Below, one piece after another: positions 13,121 through 27,300 of a stretch of 64,000 bases of DNA (its first letter is position 1; each line of letters starts with the position of its first letter). Position numbers and translations under genes: made by a program. Below the pieces are notes generated by a model, which saw only the letters and a list, made by a program, of their open reading frames with translations, had not been told where the DNA came from and ran no database searches. Origin of the DNA: Calliopsis andreniformis (lineage: Eukaryota > Arthropoda > Insecta > Hymenoptera > Andrenidae); contig NW_027480548.1 of the NCBI RefSeq assembly GCF_051401765.1, forward strand, positions 620,001 through 684,000. The letters run 5' to 3'.

Positions 13121-13320
13121 ATGAGGATTGAGGATTGAAGATTGAGGATTCGGTATTGAGGATTGAAGAATGAGGATTGAGGAGTGAGGACTGAGGATTG
13201 AGGATTGCAGTTTGAGTATTGAGGATTGAAGATTGAGGATTGAGGATTGAGGATTGAGGATTGAGGATTGAGGATTGAGAATTGAGGATTGAGGATTGAG
13301 GATTGAAGATTGAGGATTGA

Positions 13321-14036
13321 GGTTTGAGGATTGAGGATTGAGGATTTAGGACTGAGGATTGAGGATTGAGGGTTGTGGATTGAGGACGAGGACTGAGGGT
13401 TGAGTGTTGATGTTTGAGGTCTGAGGATTGAGGATTGAGGATTGAGAATTGAGGATTGAGGATTGAGGATTGAAGATTGAGGATTGAGGATTGAGGATTC
13501 AGGATTGAGGATTGAAGACTGAGGATTGGGTATTGAGGATTCAACATTGAGGATTGAGGGTTGAGGATTGAGGATTGAGGATTGACGATTGAGGATTGAG
13601 GAATGAGAATCGAGGATTGAGGATGAGGATTCAAGATTGAGGGCTGGGCACTGAGGATTGAAGAATGAGGATTGAGGATTGAGGATTGAGGATTGAGGAT
13701 TGCAGATTGAGTATTGAGGATTGAAGATTGAGGGTTGAGGATTGAGGATTGAGGATTGAGCATTGAGGATTGACGATTGAGGATTGAGGATTGAAGATTG
13801 AGGATTGAGGATTGAGGATTGAAGATTGAGGATTGGGGACGGAGTGTTGAGTGTTGAGAGATGAGAATTGATGTTTGTGGATAGAGACTTGAAGATTGCA
13901 GATTGAGTATTGAGTATTGAAAGCTCTGAATTGATGATATTCCATTGAGGATTGGGGATTGACAACTGATTGTTGAGGACTGAGGGCTGAAGATTGAGGA
14001 TTCAGAATAGAGGATTCAGGATTAAGGTTTGAGGAC
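13321..14036 (+). repeat. 916-bp offset internal duplication in A2
   Basis: Bases about 13321-14036 repeat about 12405-13120 at offset 916, which is 131 x 7 minus 1. The segment contains one 6-bp monomer (GATGAG near 13622), which accounts for the minus 1. Minus-strand frames of 135 residues inside the two copies read identically. The duplication is absent from A1, A3, A4 and A5. Confidence 0.8.
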
Positions 14037-14982
14037 ATGAGGATTGAGGATTGAAGATTGAGGATTCGGTATTGAGGATTGAAGAATGAGGATTGAGGAG
14101 TGAGGACTGAGGATTGAGGATTGCAGTTTGAGTATTGAGGATTGAAGATTGAGGATTGAGGATTGAGGATTGAGGATTGAGGATTGAGGATTGAGAATTG
14201 AGGATTGAGGATTGAGGATTGAAGATTGAGGATTGAGGATTGGGGATTGAGGATTGAGGCTTGAGAACTGAGGATTGAGGATTGAGGATTGAGGAATGAA
14301 GATTGAGTATTGAGGATTGAAGATTGAGGATTGAGGATTGAGGATTGAGGATTGAGGACTCAAGATTGAATATTGATGATTGAAGATTGAGGGTTGGGTA
14401 TTGATGCTTGTGGATTGAGTACGAGGACTGAGGGTTGAGTATTGCTGTTTGAGGTCTGAGGATTGAGGATTGAGTATTGAGAATTGAGGGTTGAGCATTG
14501 AGGATTGACGATTGAGCATTGAGGATTGAAGATTGAGGATTGAGGATTGAGGATTGAAGATTGAGGATTGGGGACGGAGTGTTGAGTGTTGAGAGATGAG
14601 AATTGATGTTTGTGGATAGAGACATGAAGATTGCAGATTGAGTATTGAGTATTGAAAACTATGAATTGATGATATTCCATTGAGGATTGGGGATTGACAA
14701 CTGATTGTTGAGGACTGAGGGCTGAAGATTGAGGATTCAGGATAGAGGATTCAGGATTAAGGTTTGAGGACATGAGGATTGAGGATTGAGGATTGAGGAT
14801 TGAAGATTGAGGATTGGGGACGGAGTGTTGAGTGTTGAGTGATGAGAATTGATGTTTGTGGATAGAGATTTGAAGTTTGCAGGTTGAGTATTGAGTATTG
14901 AAAACTGTGAATTGATGATATTCCATTGAGGATTGGGGATTGACAACTGATTGTTGAGGACTGAGGGCTGAAGATTGAGGAT

Positions 14983-16277
14983 TCAGGATTGAGGATTCAG
15001 GATTAAGGTTTGAGGACTGAGGATTGAGGGCTGAGGATTGAGGATTGAGGATTGAAGATTGAGGATTGGGTATTGCGGATTGAGCATTGAGGATTGAGGA
15101 TTGAGGATTGAGGACTGAGGATCGAAAATTGAGGATTGAGGATTGAGGGTTGAAGATTGAGGATTGGGGACTGAGGCTTGAAGATTGGGGATTGAGGGTT
15201 GAGGACTGAGGATTAAGGATTGAGGATTGAAAATTGAGGATTGAGGATTGAGAATTGATGATTGAGGATTGAACATTGAGGACTGAGTGATGAGGGTTGA
15301 GTGATGAGAATTGATGTTTGTGGATAGAGATTCGAAGATTGCAGGTTGAGTATTGTGTATTGAAAACTGTGAATTGAGTATATTCTATTGAGGAGTGAGG
15401 ATTGACAACTGATTGTTGAGGACTGAGAGCTGAAGATTGAGGGTTCAGGATTGAAGATTCAGAATTGAGATTTGAGGATTCAGAATTGAGGTTTGAGGAC
15501 TGAGAATTGAGGATTGAAGATTGAGTATTGAGGATTGAAGATTGAGTATTCAGGATTGGAGATTGGCGATTGAGGATTAAAGACCGAGGATTGAGGATTG
15601 AGGATTGAAGATTGAGTATTGATGATTGAAGATTGAGTATTGAGGATTGAAAATTGAGGATTGAGGATTGAGGATTGAGGATTGAGGATTGAAGATTGAG
15701 GATTGGGGACGGAGTGTTGAGTGTTGAGTGATGAGAATTTATGTTTGTGGATAGAGATTTGAAGATTGCCGATTGAGTATTGAGTATTGAAAACTGTGAA
15801 TTGATGATATTCCATTGAGGATTGGGGATTGACAACTGATTGTTGAGGACTGAGGGCTGAGGATTGAGGATTCAGGATTGAGGATTCAGGATTAAGGTTT
15901 GAGGACTGAGGATTGAGGATTGAAGATTGAGTATTGAGGATTGAAGATTGAGTATTCAGGATTGGAGATTGGCGATTGAGGATTAAGGACCGAGGATTGA
16001 GGATTGAGGATTGAAAATTGAGTATTGATGATCGAAGATTGAGTAGTGAGGATTGAAAATTGAGGATTGAGGATTGAGGATTGAGGATTGAGGATTGAAG
16101 ATTGAGGATTGGGGACGGAGTGTTGAGTGTTGAGTGATGAGAATTGATGTTTGTGGATAGAGATTTGAAGATTGCAGATTGAGTATTGAGTATTGAAAAC
16201 TGTGAATTGATGATATTCCATTGAGGATTGGGGATTGACAACTGATTGTTGAGGACTGAGGGCTGAAGATTGAGGAT
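14983..16277 (+). repeat. 1295-bp higher-order repeat, A2 unit 1
   Basis: Counterpart of 3119-4413 at offset 11864. Landmark cores at 15316, 15743 and 16149 reproduce the 427, 406 and 462 spacing. It was copied again to 36420-37714 at offset 21437. Confidence 0.87.
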
Positions 16278-17565
16278 TCAGGATTGAGGATTCAGGATTA
16301 AGGTTTGAGGACTGAGGATTGAGGGCTGAGGATTGAGGATTGAGGATTGAAGATTGAGGATTGGGTATTGCGGATTGAGCATTGAGGATTGAGGATTGAG
16401 GATTGAGGACTGAGGATCGAGGATTGAGGATTGAGGATTGAGGGTTGAAGATTGAGGATTGGGGACTGAGGCTTGAAGATTGGGGATTGAGGGTTGAGGA
16501 CTGAGGATTGAGGATTGAGGATTGAAAATTGAGGATTGAGGATTGAGAATTGATGATTGAGGATTGAACATTGAGGACTGAGTGATGAGGGTTGAGTGAT
16601 GAGAATTGATGTTTGTGGATAGAGATTCGAAGATTGCAGGTTGAGTATTGTGTATTGAAAACTGTGAATTAAGTATATTCTATTGAGGAGTGAGGATTGA
16701 CAACTGATTGTTGAGGACTGAGAGCTGAAGATTGAGGGTTCAGGATTGAAGATTCAGAATTGAGATTTGAGGATTCAGAATTGAGGTTTGAGGACTGAGA
16801 ATTGAGGATTGAAGATTGAGTATTGAGGATTGAAGATTGAGTATTCAGGATTGGAGATTGGCGATTGAGGATTAGGGACCGAGGATTGAGGATTGAGGAT
16901 TGAAGATTGAGTATTGATGATTGAAGATTGAGTATTGAGGATTGAAAATTGAGGATTGAGGATTGAGGATTGAGGATTGAAGATTGAGGATTGGGGACGG
17001 AGTGTTGAGTGTTGAGTGATGCGCATTTATGTTTGTGGATAGAGATTTGAAGATTGCAGATTGAGTATTGAGTATTGAAAACTGTGAATTGATGATATTC
17101 CATTGAGGATTGGGGATTGACAACTGATTGTTGAGGACTGAGGGCTGAAGATTGAGGATTCAGGATTGAGGATTCAGGATTAAGGTTTGAGGACTGAGGA
17201 TTGAGGATTGAAGATTGAGTATTGAGGATTGAAGATTGAGTATTCAGGATTGGAGATTGGCGATTGAGGATTAAGGACCGAGGATTGAGGATTGAGGATT
17301 GAAGATTGAGTATTGATGATCGAAGATTGAGTATTGAGGATTGAAAATTGAGGATTGAGGATTGAGGATTGAGGATTGAGGATTGAAGATTGAGGATAGG
17401 GGACGGAGTGTTGAGTGTTGAGTGATGAGAATTGATGTTTGTGGATAGAGATTTGAAGATTGCAGATTGAGTATTGAGTATTGAAAACTGTGAATTGATG
17501 ATATTCCATTGAGGATTGGGGATTGACAACTGATTGTTGAGGACTGAGGGCTGAAGATTGAGGAT
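16278..17565 (+). repeat. 1288-bp higher-order repeat, A2 unit 2
   Basis: Counterpart of 5709-6996 at offset 10569, including the one-heptamer-shorter interval and the GATGCGCATTTATG marker. Landmark cores lie at 16611, 17031 and 17437. Confidence 0.87.
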
Positions 17566-20500
17566 TCAGGATTGAGGATTCAGGATTAAGGTTTGAGGAC
17601 TGAGGATTGAGGGCTGAGGATTGAGGATTGAGGATTGAAGATTGAGGATTGGGTATTGCGGATTGAGCATTGAGGATTGAGGATTGAGGATTGAGGACTG
17701 ATGATCGAGGATTGAGGATTGAGGATTGAGGGTTGAAGATTGAGGATTGGGGACTGAGGCTTGAAGATTGAGGATTGAGGATTGAGGACTGAGGATTGAG
17801 GATTGAGGATTGAAAATTGAGGATTGAGGATTGAGAATTGATGATTGAGGATTGAACATTGAGGACTGAGTGATGAGGGTTGAGTGATGAGAATTGATGT
17901 TTGTGGATAGAGATACGAAGATTGCAGGTTGAGTATTGTGTATTGAAAACTGTGAATTGAGTATATTCTATTGAGGAGTGAGGATTGACAACTGATTGTT
18001 GAGGACTGAGAGCTGAAGATTGAGGGTTCAGGATTGAAGATTCAGAATTGAGATTTGAGGATTCAGAATTGAGGTTTGAGGACTGAGAATTGAGGATTGA
18101 AGATTGAGTATTGAGGATTGAAGATTGAGTATTCAGGATTGGAGATTGGCGATTGAGGATTAAGGACCGAGGATTGAGGATTGAGGATTGAAGATTGAGT
18201 ATTGATGATTGAAGATTGAGTATTGAGGATTGAAAATTGAGGATTGAGGATGAGGATTGAGGATTGAGGATTGAAGATTGAGGATTGGGGACGGAGTGTT
18301 GAGTGTTGAGTGATGAGAATTGATGTTTGTGGATAGAGATTTGAAGATTGCAGATTGAGTATTAGGTATTGAAAACTGTGAATTGATGATATTCCATTGA
18401 GGATTGGGGATTGACAACTGATTGTTGAGGACTGAGGGCTGAAGATTGAGGATTCAGGATTGAGGATTCAGGATTAAGGTTTGAGGACTGAGGATTGAGG
18501 ATTGAGGATTGAGGATTGAGGATTGAAGATTGAGGATTGGGTATTGCGGATTGATCATTGAGGATTGAGGATTGAGGATTGAGGGCTGAGGATCGAGGAT
18601 TGAGGATTGAGAATTGAGGGTAGAAGATTGAGGATTGAGGATTGAGGATTGAAGATTGAGTATTGAGGATTGAGGATTGAAGATTGAGTATTGAGGATTG
18701 AAGATTGAGGATTGAGGATTGAGGATTGAGGATTGAATATTAATGATTGAAGATTGAGGATTGAGGATTGAGGGTTGTGGATTGAGGACGAGGACTGAGG
18801 GTTGAGTATTGGTGTTTGAAGTCTGAGGATTGGGGATTGATGATTGAGAATTGAGGATTGAGGATTGAGGATTGAAGATTGAGGATTCGGTATTGAGGAT
18901 TGAAGAATGAGGATTGAGGAGTGAGGACTGAGGATTGAGGATTGCAGTTTGAGTATTGAGGATTGAAGATTGAGGATTGAGGATTGAGGATTGAGGATTG
19001 AGGATTGAGGATTGAGGATTGAAGATTGAGTTTTGAGGATTGAAGATTGAGGATTGAGGATTGAGGATTGAGGGTTGAGGATTGAAGATTGAGGATTGGG
19101 GACGGAGTGTTGAGTGTTGAGTGATGAGAATTGATGTTTGTGGATAGAGATTTGAAGATTGCAGATTGAGTATTGAGTATTGAAAACTGTGAATTGATGA
19201 TATTCCATTGAGGATTGGGGATTGACAACTGATTGTTGAGGACTGAGGGCTGAAGATTGAGGATTCAGGATTGAGGATTCAGGATTAAGGTTTGAGGACT
19301 GAGGATTGAGGGCTGAGGATTGAGGATTGAGGATTGAAGATTGAGGATTGGGTATTGCGGATTGAGCATTGAGGATTGAGGATTGAGGATTGAGGACTGA
19401 GGATCGAGGATTGAGGATTGAGGATTGAGGGTTGAAGATTGAGGATTGGGGACTGAGGCTTGAAGATTGAGGATTGAGGATTGAGGACTGAGGATTGAGG
19501 ATTGAGGATTGAAAATTGAGGATTGAGGATTGAGAATTGATGATTGAGGATTGAACATTGAGGACTGAGTGATGAGGGTTGAGTGATGAGAATTGATGTT
19601 TGTGGATAGAGATTCGAAGATTGCAGGTTGAGTATTGTGTATTGAAAACTGTGAATTGAGTATATACTATTGAGGAGTGAGGATTGACAACTGATTGTTG
19701 AGGACTGAGAGCTGAAGATTGAGGGTTCAGGATTGAAGATTCAGAATTGAGATTTGAGGATTCAGAATTGAGGTTTGAGGACTGAGAATTGAGGATTGAA
19801 GATTGAGTATTGAGGATTGAAGATTGAGTATTCAGGATTGGAGATTGGCGATTGAGGATTAAGGACCGAGGATTGAGGATTGAGGATTGAAGATTGAGTA
19901 TTGATGATTGAAGATTGAGTATTGAGGATTGAAAATTGAGGATTGAGGATTGAGGATTGAGGATTGAGGATTGAAGATTGAGGATTGGGGACGGAGTGTT
20001 GAGTGTTGAGTGATGAGAATTGATGTTTGTGGATACAGATTTGAAGATTGCAGATTGAGTATTGAGTATTGAAAACTGTGAATTGATGATATTCCATTGA
20101 GGATTGGGGATTGACAACTGATTGTTGAGGACTGAGGGCTGAAGATTGAGGATTCAGGATTGAGGATTCAGGATTAAGGTTTGAGGACTGAGGATTGAGG
20201 ATTGAGGATTGAGGATTGAGGATTGAAGATTGAGGATTGGGTATTGCGGATTGAGCATTGAGGATTGAGGATTGAGGATTGAGGGCTGAGGATCGAGGAT
20301 TGAGGATTGAGGATTGAGGGTTGAAGATTGAGGATTGAGGATTGAGGATTGAAGATTGAGTATTGAGGATTGAGGATTGAAGATTGAGTATTGAGGATTG
20401 AAGATTGAGGATTGAGGATTGAGGATTGAGGATTGAATATTAATGATTGAAGATTGAGGATTGAGGATTGAGGGTTGTGGATTGAGGACGAGGACTGAGG

Positions 20501-21529
20501 GTTGAGTATTGGTGTTTGAAGTCTGAGGATTGGGGATTCATGATTGAGAATTGAGGATTGAGGATTGAGGATTGAAGATTGAGGATTCGGTATTGAGGAT
20601 TGAAGAATGAGGATTGAGCAGTGAGGACTGAGGATTGAGGATTGCAGTTTGAGTATTGAGGATTGAAGATTGAGGATTGAGGATTGAGGATTGAGGATTG
20701 AGGATTGAGGATTGAGGATTGAAGATTGAGTATTGAGGATTGAAGATTGAGGATTGAGGATTGAGGATTGAGGATTGAGGATTGAGGATTGAGGATTGAA
20801 GATTGAGTTTTGGGGATTGAGGATTGACGATTGAGTATTGAGAATTGAGGATTGAGGATTGAGGATTGGGGACTGAGTGTTGAGGGTTGAGTGATGAGAA
20901 TTCATGTTTGTGGATAGAGATTTGAAGATTGCAGGTTGAGTATTGAGCATTGAAGCCTGTGAATTGAGGATATTCTATTGAGGATTGAGGATTGAAGATT
21001 GAGTATTGAGGATTGAGGATTGAGGATTGAGGATTGAGGATTGAGGATTGAGGATTGAGGATTGAGGATTGAGGATTGAGGGTTGTGGATTGAGGACGAG
21101 GACTGAGGGTTGACTATTGGTGTTTGAAGTCTGAGGATTGAGGATTGAGGATTGAGAATTGAGGATTGAGGATTGAGGATTGAAGATTGAGGATTCGGTA
21201 TTGAGGATTGAAGAATGAGGATTGAGGAGTGAGGACTGAGGATTGAGGATTGCAGTTTGAGTATTGAGGATTGAAGATTGAGGATTGAGGATTGAGGATT
21301 GAGGATTGAGGATTGAGGATTGAGAATTGAGGATTGAGGATTGAGGATTGAAGATTGAGGATTGAGTATTGAGGATCGAAGATTGAGGATTGAGGACTGA
21401 GAGTTGAGGATTGAGGATTGAGGATTGAAGACTGAGGATTGGGTATTGAGGATTTAGCATTGGGGATTGAGGGTTGAGGATTGAGGATTGAGGATTGAGG
21501 TTTGAGGATTGAGGGTTGTGGATTGAGGA
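17566..21529 (+). repeat. Tail of A2
   Basis: Continues the HOR and leader mosaic, with landmark cores near 17899, 18325, 19136, 19598, 20030 and 20907. A 6-bp GATGAG monomer near 18250 and a TATTAGG variant near 18361 are shared only with the counterpart at 39.7-39.8 kb, supporting direct descent of that copy. Confidence 0.75.
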
Positions 21530-24350
21530 CGAGGACTTAGGGTTGAGTATTGGTGTTTGAAGTCTGAGGATTGAGGATTCAGGATTGAGAATTGAGGATT
21601 GAGGATTGAGGATTGAAGATTGAGGATTCGGTATTGAGGATTGAAGAATGAGGATTGAGGAGTGAGGACTGAGGATTGAGGATTGCAGTTTGAGTATTGA
21701 GGATTGAAGATTGAGGATCGAGGATTGAGGATTGAGGATTGAGGATTGAGGATTGAGAATTGAGGATTGAGGATTGAGGATTGAAGATTGAGGATTGAGG
21801 ATTGAGGATTGAGGATTGAGGATTGAGGCTTGAGAACTGAGGATTGAGGATTGAGGATTGAGGAATGAAGATAGAGTATTGAGGATTGAAGATTGAGGAT
21901 TGAGGATTGAGGATTGAGGATTGAGGACTCAAGATTGAATATTGATGATTGAAGATTGAGGATTGGGTATTGATGCTTGTGGATTGAGGACGAGGACTGA
22001 GGGTTGAGTATTGCTGTTTGAGGTCTGAGGATTGAGGATTGAGTATTGAGAATTGAGGGTTGAGGATTGAGGATTGAAGATTGTGGATTGGGTATTGAGG
22101 ATTGAAGAATGAGGATTGAGGATTGAGTATTGAATACTGAGTATTGAGGATTGAAGATTGAGGATTGAGGATTGAGGATTGAGGATCGAGGTTTGAGGAT
22201 TGAGGATTGAGAATTGAGGATTGAGGAATGAAGATTGAGTATTGAGGATTGAAGACTGAGGATTGAGGATTGAGGATTGAGGATTGAGGATTGAAGATTG
22301 AGGATTGGGGATTGAGTATTGACGATTGAGGATTGAGTATTGAGGATTGAGTATTGAGGATTGATTATTGAAGATTGAGTATTGAGGATTGAAGATTGAG
22401 GATTGATAATTGAGGATTGAAGATGGAGTATTGATGATTGAAGGTTGAGGATTGAGGATTCATGTTTGAGGATTGAGGACGGGGACTGACGGTTGAGGAT
22501 TGAGGTTTGAGGATTGAGGATTGAGGATTTAGGACTGAGGATTGAGGATTGAGGGTTGTGGATTGAGGACGAGGACTGAGGGTTGAGTGTTGATGTTTGA
22601 GGTCTGAGGATTGAGGATTGAGGATTGAGAATTGAGGATTGAGGATTGAGGATTGAAGATTGAGGATTGAGGATTGAGGATTCAGGATTGAGGATTGAAG
22701 ACTGAGGATTGGGTATTGAGGATTCAACATTGAGGATTGAGGGTTGAGGATTGAGGATTGAGGATTGACGATTGAGGATTGAGGAATGAGAATCGAGGAT
22801 TGAGGATGAGGATTCAAGATTGAGGGCTGGGCACTGAGGATTGAAGAATGAGGATTGAGGATTGAGGATTGAGGATTGAGGATTGCAGATTGAGTATTGA
22901 GGATTGAAGATTGAGGGTTGAGGATTGAGGATTGAGGATTGAGCATTGAGGATTGACGATTGAGGATTGAGGATTGAAGATTGAGGATTGAGGATTGAGG
23001 ATTGAAGATTGAGGATTGGGGACGGAGTGTTGAGTGTTGAGAGATGAGAATTGATGTTTGTGGATAGAGACTTGAAGATTGCAGATTGAGTATTGAGTAT
23101 TGAAAGCTCTGAATTGATGATATTCCATTGAGGATTGGGGATTGACAACTGATTGTTGAGGACTGAGGGCTGAAGATTGAGGATTTAGAATAGAGGATTC
23201 AGGATTAAGGTTTGAGGACATGAGGATTGAGGATTGAGGATTGAGGATTGAGGATTGAGGATTGAAGATTGAGGATTGGGTATTGCGGATTGAACATTGA
23301 GGATTGACGATTGAGGATTGAGGACTGAGGATCGAGGATTGAGGATTGAGGATTGAGGGTTGAAGATTGAGGATTGGGGACTGAGGATTGAAGTTTGAGG
23401 ATTGAGGATTGAGGACTGAGGATTGAGGATTGAGGATTGAAGGTTCAGTATTGAGGATTGAAGATTGAGAATTGATGATTGAGGATTGAACATTGAGGAC
23501 TGAGTGTTGAGGGTTGAGTGATGAGAATTGATGTTTGTGGATAGAGATTCGAAGATTGCAGGTTGAGTATTGTGTATTGAAAACTGTGAATTGAGTATAT
23601 TCTATTGAGGAGTGAGGATTGACAACTGATTGTTGAGGACTGAGAGCTGAAGATTGAGGGTTCAGGATTGAAGATTCAGAATTGAGATTTGAGGATTCAG
23701 AATTGAGGTTTGAGGACTGAGGATTGAGGATTGAAGATTGAGTATTGAGGATTGAAGATTGAGTATTCAGGATTGGAGATTGGCGATTGAGGATTAAGGA
23801 CCGAGGATTGAGGATTGAGGATTGAAGATTGAGTATTGATGATTGAAGATTGAGTATTGAGGATTGAAAATTGAGGATTGAGGATTGAGGATTGAGGATT
23901 GAGGATTGAAGATTGAGGATTGGGGACGGAGTGTTGAGTGTTGAGTGATGAGAATTGATGTTTGTGGATAGAGATTTGAAGATTGCAGATTGAGTATTGA
24001 GTATTGAAAACTGTGAATTGATGATATTCCATTGAGGATTGGGGATTGACAACTGATTGTTGAGGACTGAGGGCTGAAGATTGAGGATTCAGGATTGAGG
24101 ATTCAGGATTAAGGTTTGAGGAATGAGGATGAGGGCTGAGGATTGAGGATTGTGGATTGAAGATTGAGGATTGGGTATTGCGGATTGAGCATTGAGGATT
24201 GAGGATTGAGGATTGAGGACTCAGGATCGAGGATTGAGGATTGAGGATTGAGGGTTGAAGATTGAGGATTGGGGACTGAGGCTTGAAGATTGAGGATTGA
24301 GGATTGAGGACTGAGGATTGAGGATTGAGGATTGAATATTGAGGATTGAG
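21530..24350 (+). repeat. Short A block, copy A3 (leader plus 0.43- and 0.46-kb subunits)
   Basis: The leader (21530-23219) is seven bases (one heptamer) shorter than copies 1 and 2. It is followed by A landmarks with cores at 23056, 23533, 23960 and 24428. The last interval contains a 6-bp GATGAG monomer near 24127. A private ATAGAG change sits near 21872. Instead of a full 1295-bp HOR array, the block passes into B-type sequence. Block A5 (42381 onward) repeats it at offset 20851. Confidence 0.82.
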
Positions 24351-27300
24351 GATTGAGGATTGAGGATTGAGGATTGAAGATTGAGGATTGGGGAGGGAGT
24401 GTTGAGTGTTGAGTGATGAGAATTGATGTTTGTGGATAGGGATTTTAAGATTGCAGACTGAGTATTGTGTATTGAAAGGTGTGAATTGACGATATTGTAT
24501 TGAGGATTGAGAACTGACGAATGAGTGTTGAGGACTGCGGACTGAAGGTTGAGGATTCAGGATTGTGGATTCAGGATTGAGGTTTGAGGACTGAGAATTG
24601 AGGATTGAGTATTGAGGATTGAGGATTGAGGATTGAGGATTGAGGATTGAAGATTGAGGATTGGGTATTGTGGATTGAACATTGAGGATTGAGGATTGAG
24701 GATTGAGGATTGAGGATTGAGGACTGAAGATTGAATATTGATGATTGATGATTGAGGATTGAGGATTGAGGGTTGTGAATTGAGGACGAGGACTGAGGGT
24801 TGAGTATTGATGTGTGAGGTCTGAGGATTGAGGATTGAGGATTGAGAGTTGAGGATTGAGGATTGAAGATTGAGGATTGGGTGTTGAGGATTGCAGAATG
24901 AGGATTGAGGATTGAGGATTGGGGATTGAGGATTGAGGATTGAGAATTGAGGATTGGGGATTGAAGATTGAGTATTGAGGATTGAAGATTGAGGATTGAG
25001 GATTGAGGATTGAGGATTGAGGATTGAAGATTGAGAGTTGTGGATTGAGGATTGAGGATTGAGGATTGAGGATTGAAGATTGAATATTGATGATTGAATG
25101 TTGAGGATTGAGGATTGATGGTTGTGGATAGAGGACGAGGACTGAGGGTTGAATATTGATGCTTGAGGTCTGAGGATTGAGGATTGAGGATTGCAGAATG
25201 AGGATTGAGGATTGAGGATTGGGGATTGAGGATTGAAGATTGAGTATTGAGGATTGAACATTGAGGATTGAGTATTGAGAATTGAGGATTGGGGATTGAA
25301 GATTGAGTATTGAGGATTGAGGATTGAGGATTGAGGATTGAGGATTGAGGTTGAGGATTGAAGATTGAGGATTGGGGATTGAGGATTGAGGATTGAGGAT
25401 TGAGGATTGAGGATTGAGCATTGAAAGTTGAGGATTGAGGATTGAGGGTGAGGATTGAGGATTGAGGATTGAGGATTGAGGATTGAGGATTGAGGATTGA
25501 ATGTTGAGGATTGTGGATTGAGGGTTGAGGTTTGGGGATTGAGGATTGAACATTGAGGATTGTGGATTGAGGTTTGAGGAATGAGGACTGAGGATTGAGG
25601 ATTGAGAATTGAGGACTGATGATTGAGGATTGAGGTTGAGGATTGTGGATTCAGGATTGAGGTTTGAGGACTGAGAATTGAGGATTGAGTATTGAGGGTT
25701 GAGGATTGAGGATTGAGGATTGAGGATTGAAGATTGAGGATTGGGTATTTCGGATTGAACATTGAGGGTTGAGGATTGAGGATTGAGGATTGAGGATTGA
25801 GGACTGAAGATTGAATATTGATGATTGATGATTGATGATTGAGGATTGAGGGTTGTGAATTGAGGACGAGGACTGAGGGTTGAGTATTGATGTTTGAGTT
25901 CTGAAGATTGAGGATTGAGGATTGAGAATTGAGGATTGAAGATTGAGGATTGAAGATTGAGGATTGGGTACTGAGGATTGAAGAATGAGCATTGAGGATT
26001 GAGGATTGAGGATTGAGGATTGCAGATTGAGTATTGAGGATTGAGGATTGAGGATTGAGGATTGAGGGTTGTGGACTGAGGATTGAGGATTGAGGATTGA
26101 GGATTGAAGATTGAGTATTGAGGATTGAAGATTGAGGATTGAGGATTGAGGATTGATAATTGAGGATTGAGGGTTGAAGATTGAGGATTGAGGATTGAAA
26201 TTGAGTATTGAGGATTGAAGATTGAGGATTGAGATTTGATTATTGAATATTGTGGTTTGAGTACCGAACCATGCGGATTCAGGATATTCTATTGAGTATT
26301 GAGAATTGAGGATTGATGGTTGAGTAATGAGGAATGTTGGCTGAGGGTTGTGTGTTGAATATTGAGGATTGGGGATTGAGGATTGAGGATTGAGGATTGA
26401 GGATTGAAGATTGAGTATTGATGAATGAATATTGAGAATTGAGGATTGAGGTTTGAGGATTGAGGACGAGGACTGACGGTAGAGGGTTGATGTTTGAGGA
26501 TTGAGCATTGAGGACCGAGGATTGAGGATGAGGGCTGAGGGTCGGGGACTGAGGTTTGACGATTGAGGACTGAGGATTGAGGATCGCGAATTGAGGACTG
26601 ATGATTGAGGATTGGAGATTGAGGATTGGGTATTGAGGATTGAAGGATGAGGATTGAGGATTGAGGATTGAGGGTTGCGGATTGAGGACCTAGGATTGGA
26701 GATTGATTATTGACGATTGATGATTGGGGATTGAGGATTGAGGATTGAGGATCTAGGTTTGGTAATCGATTATTGAGGATTGAGGTTTGAGGTCTGAGGA
26801 CTGAGGATTGAGTATTGTGAATTGAGGATTGAGGATTGAGGATTGAAGATTGAGGATGGGGGACTGAGTGTTGAGGGTTGAGTGATGAGAATTGAAGTTT
26901 GTGGATAGAGATTTTAAGATTGCAGACTGAGTATTGAGTATTGAAAGGTGTGAATTGACGATATTGTATTGAGGATTGAGAACTGACGAATGACTGTTGA
27001 GGACTGCGGACTGAAGGTTGAGGATTCAGGATTGTGGATTCAGGATTGAGGTTTGAGGACTGAGAATTGAGGATTGAGTATTGAGGAATGAGGATTGAGG
27101 ATTGAGGATTGAGGATTGAAGATTGAGGATTGGGTATTGTGGATTGAACATTGAGGATTGAGGATTGAGGATTGAGGATTGAGGAAGGAGGACTGAAGAT
27201 TGAATATTGATGATTGATGATTGAGGATTGAGGATTGAGGGTTGTGAATTGAGGACGAGGACTGAGGGTTGAGTATTGATGTGTGAGGTCTGAGGATTGA

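Larger units (their letters stand above)
11424..21529 (+). repeat. Long A block, copy A2
   Basis: Collinear copy of A1. Relative to A1 it has an extra 916-bp tandem duplication (landmark region 12.4-13.1 kb repeated at 13.3-14.03 kb), a 475-bp loss near 14490, one HOR unit fewer, and no 476-bp duplication. Its part from about 14.5 kb onward was in turn copied to 35.9-42.4 kb (offset 21437, dropping to 21088 and 20851). Confidence 0.85.
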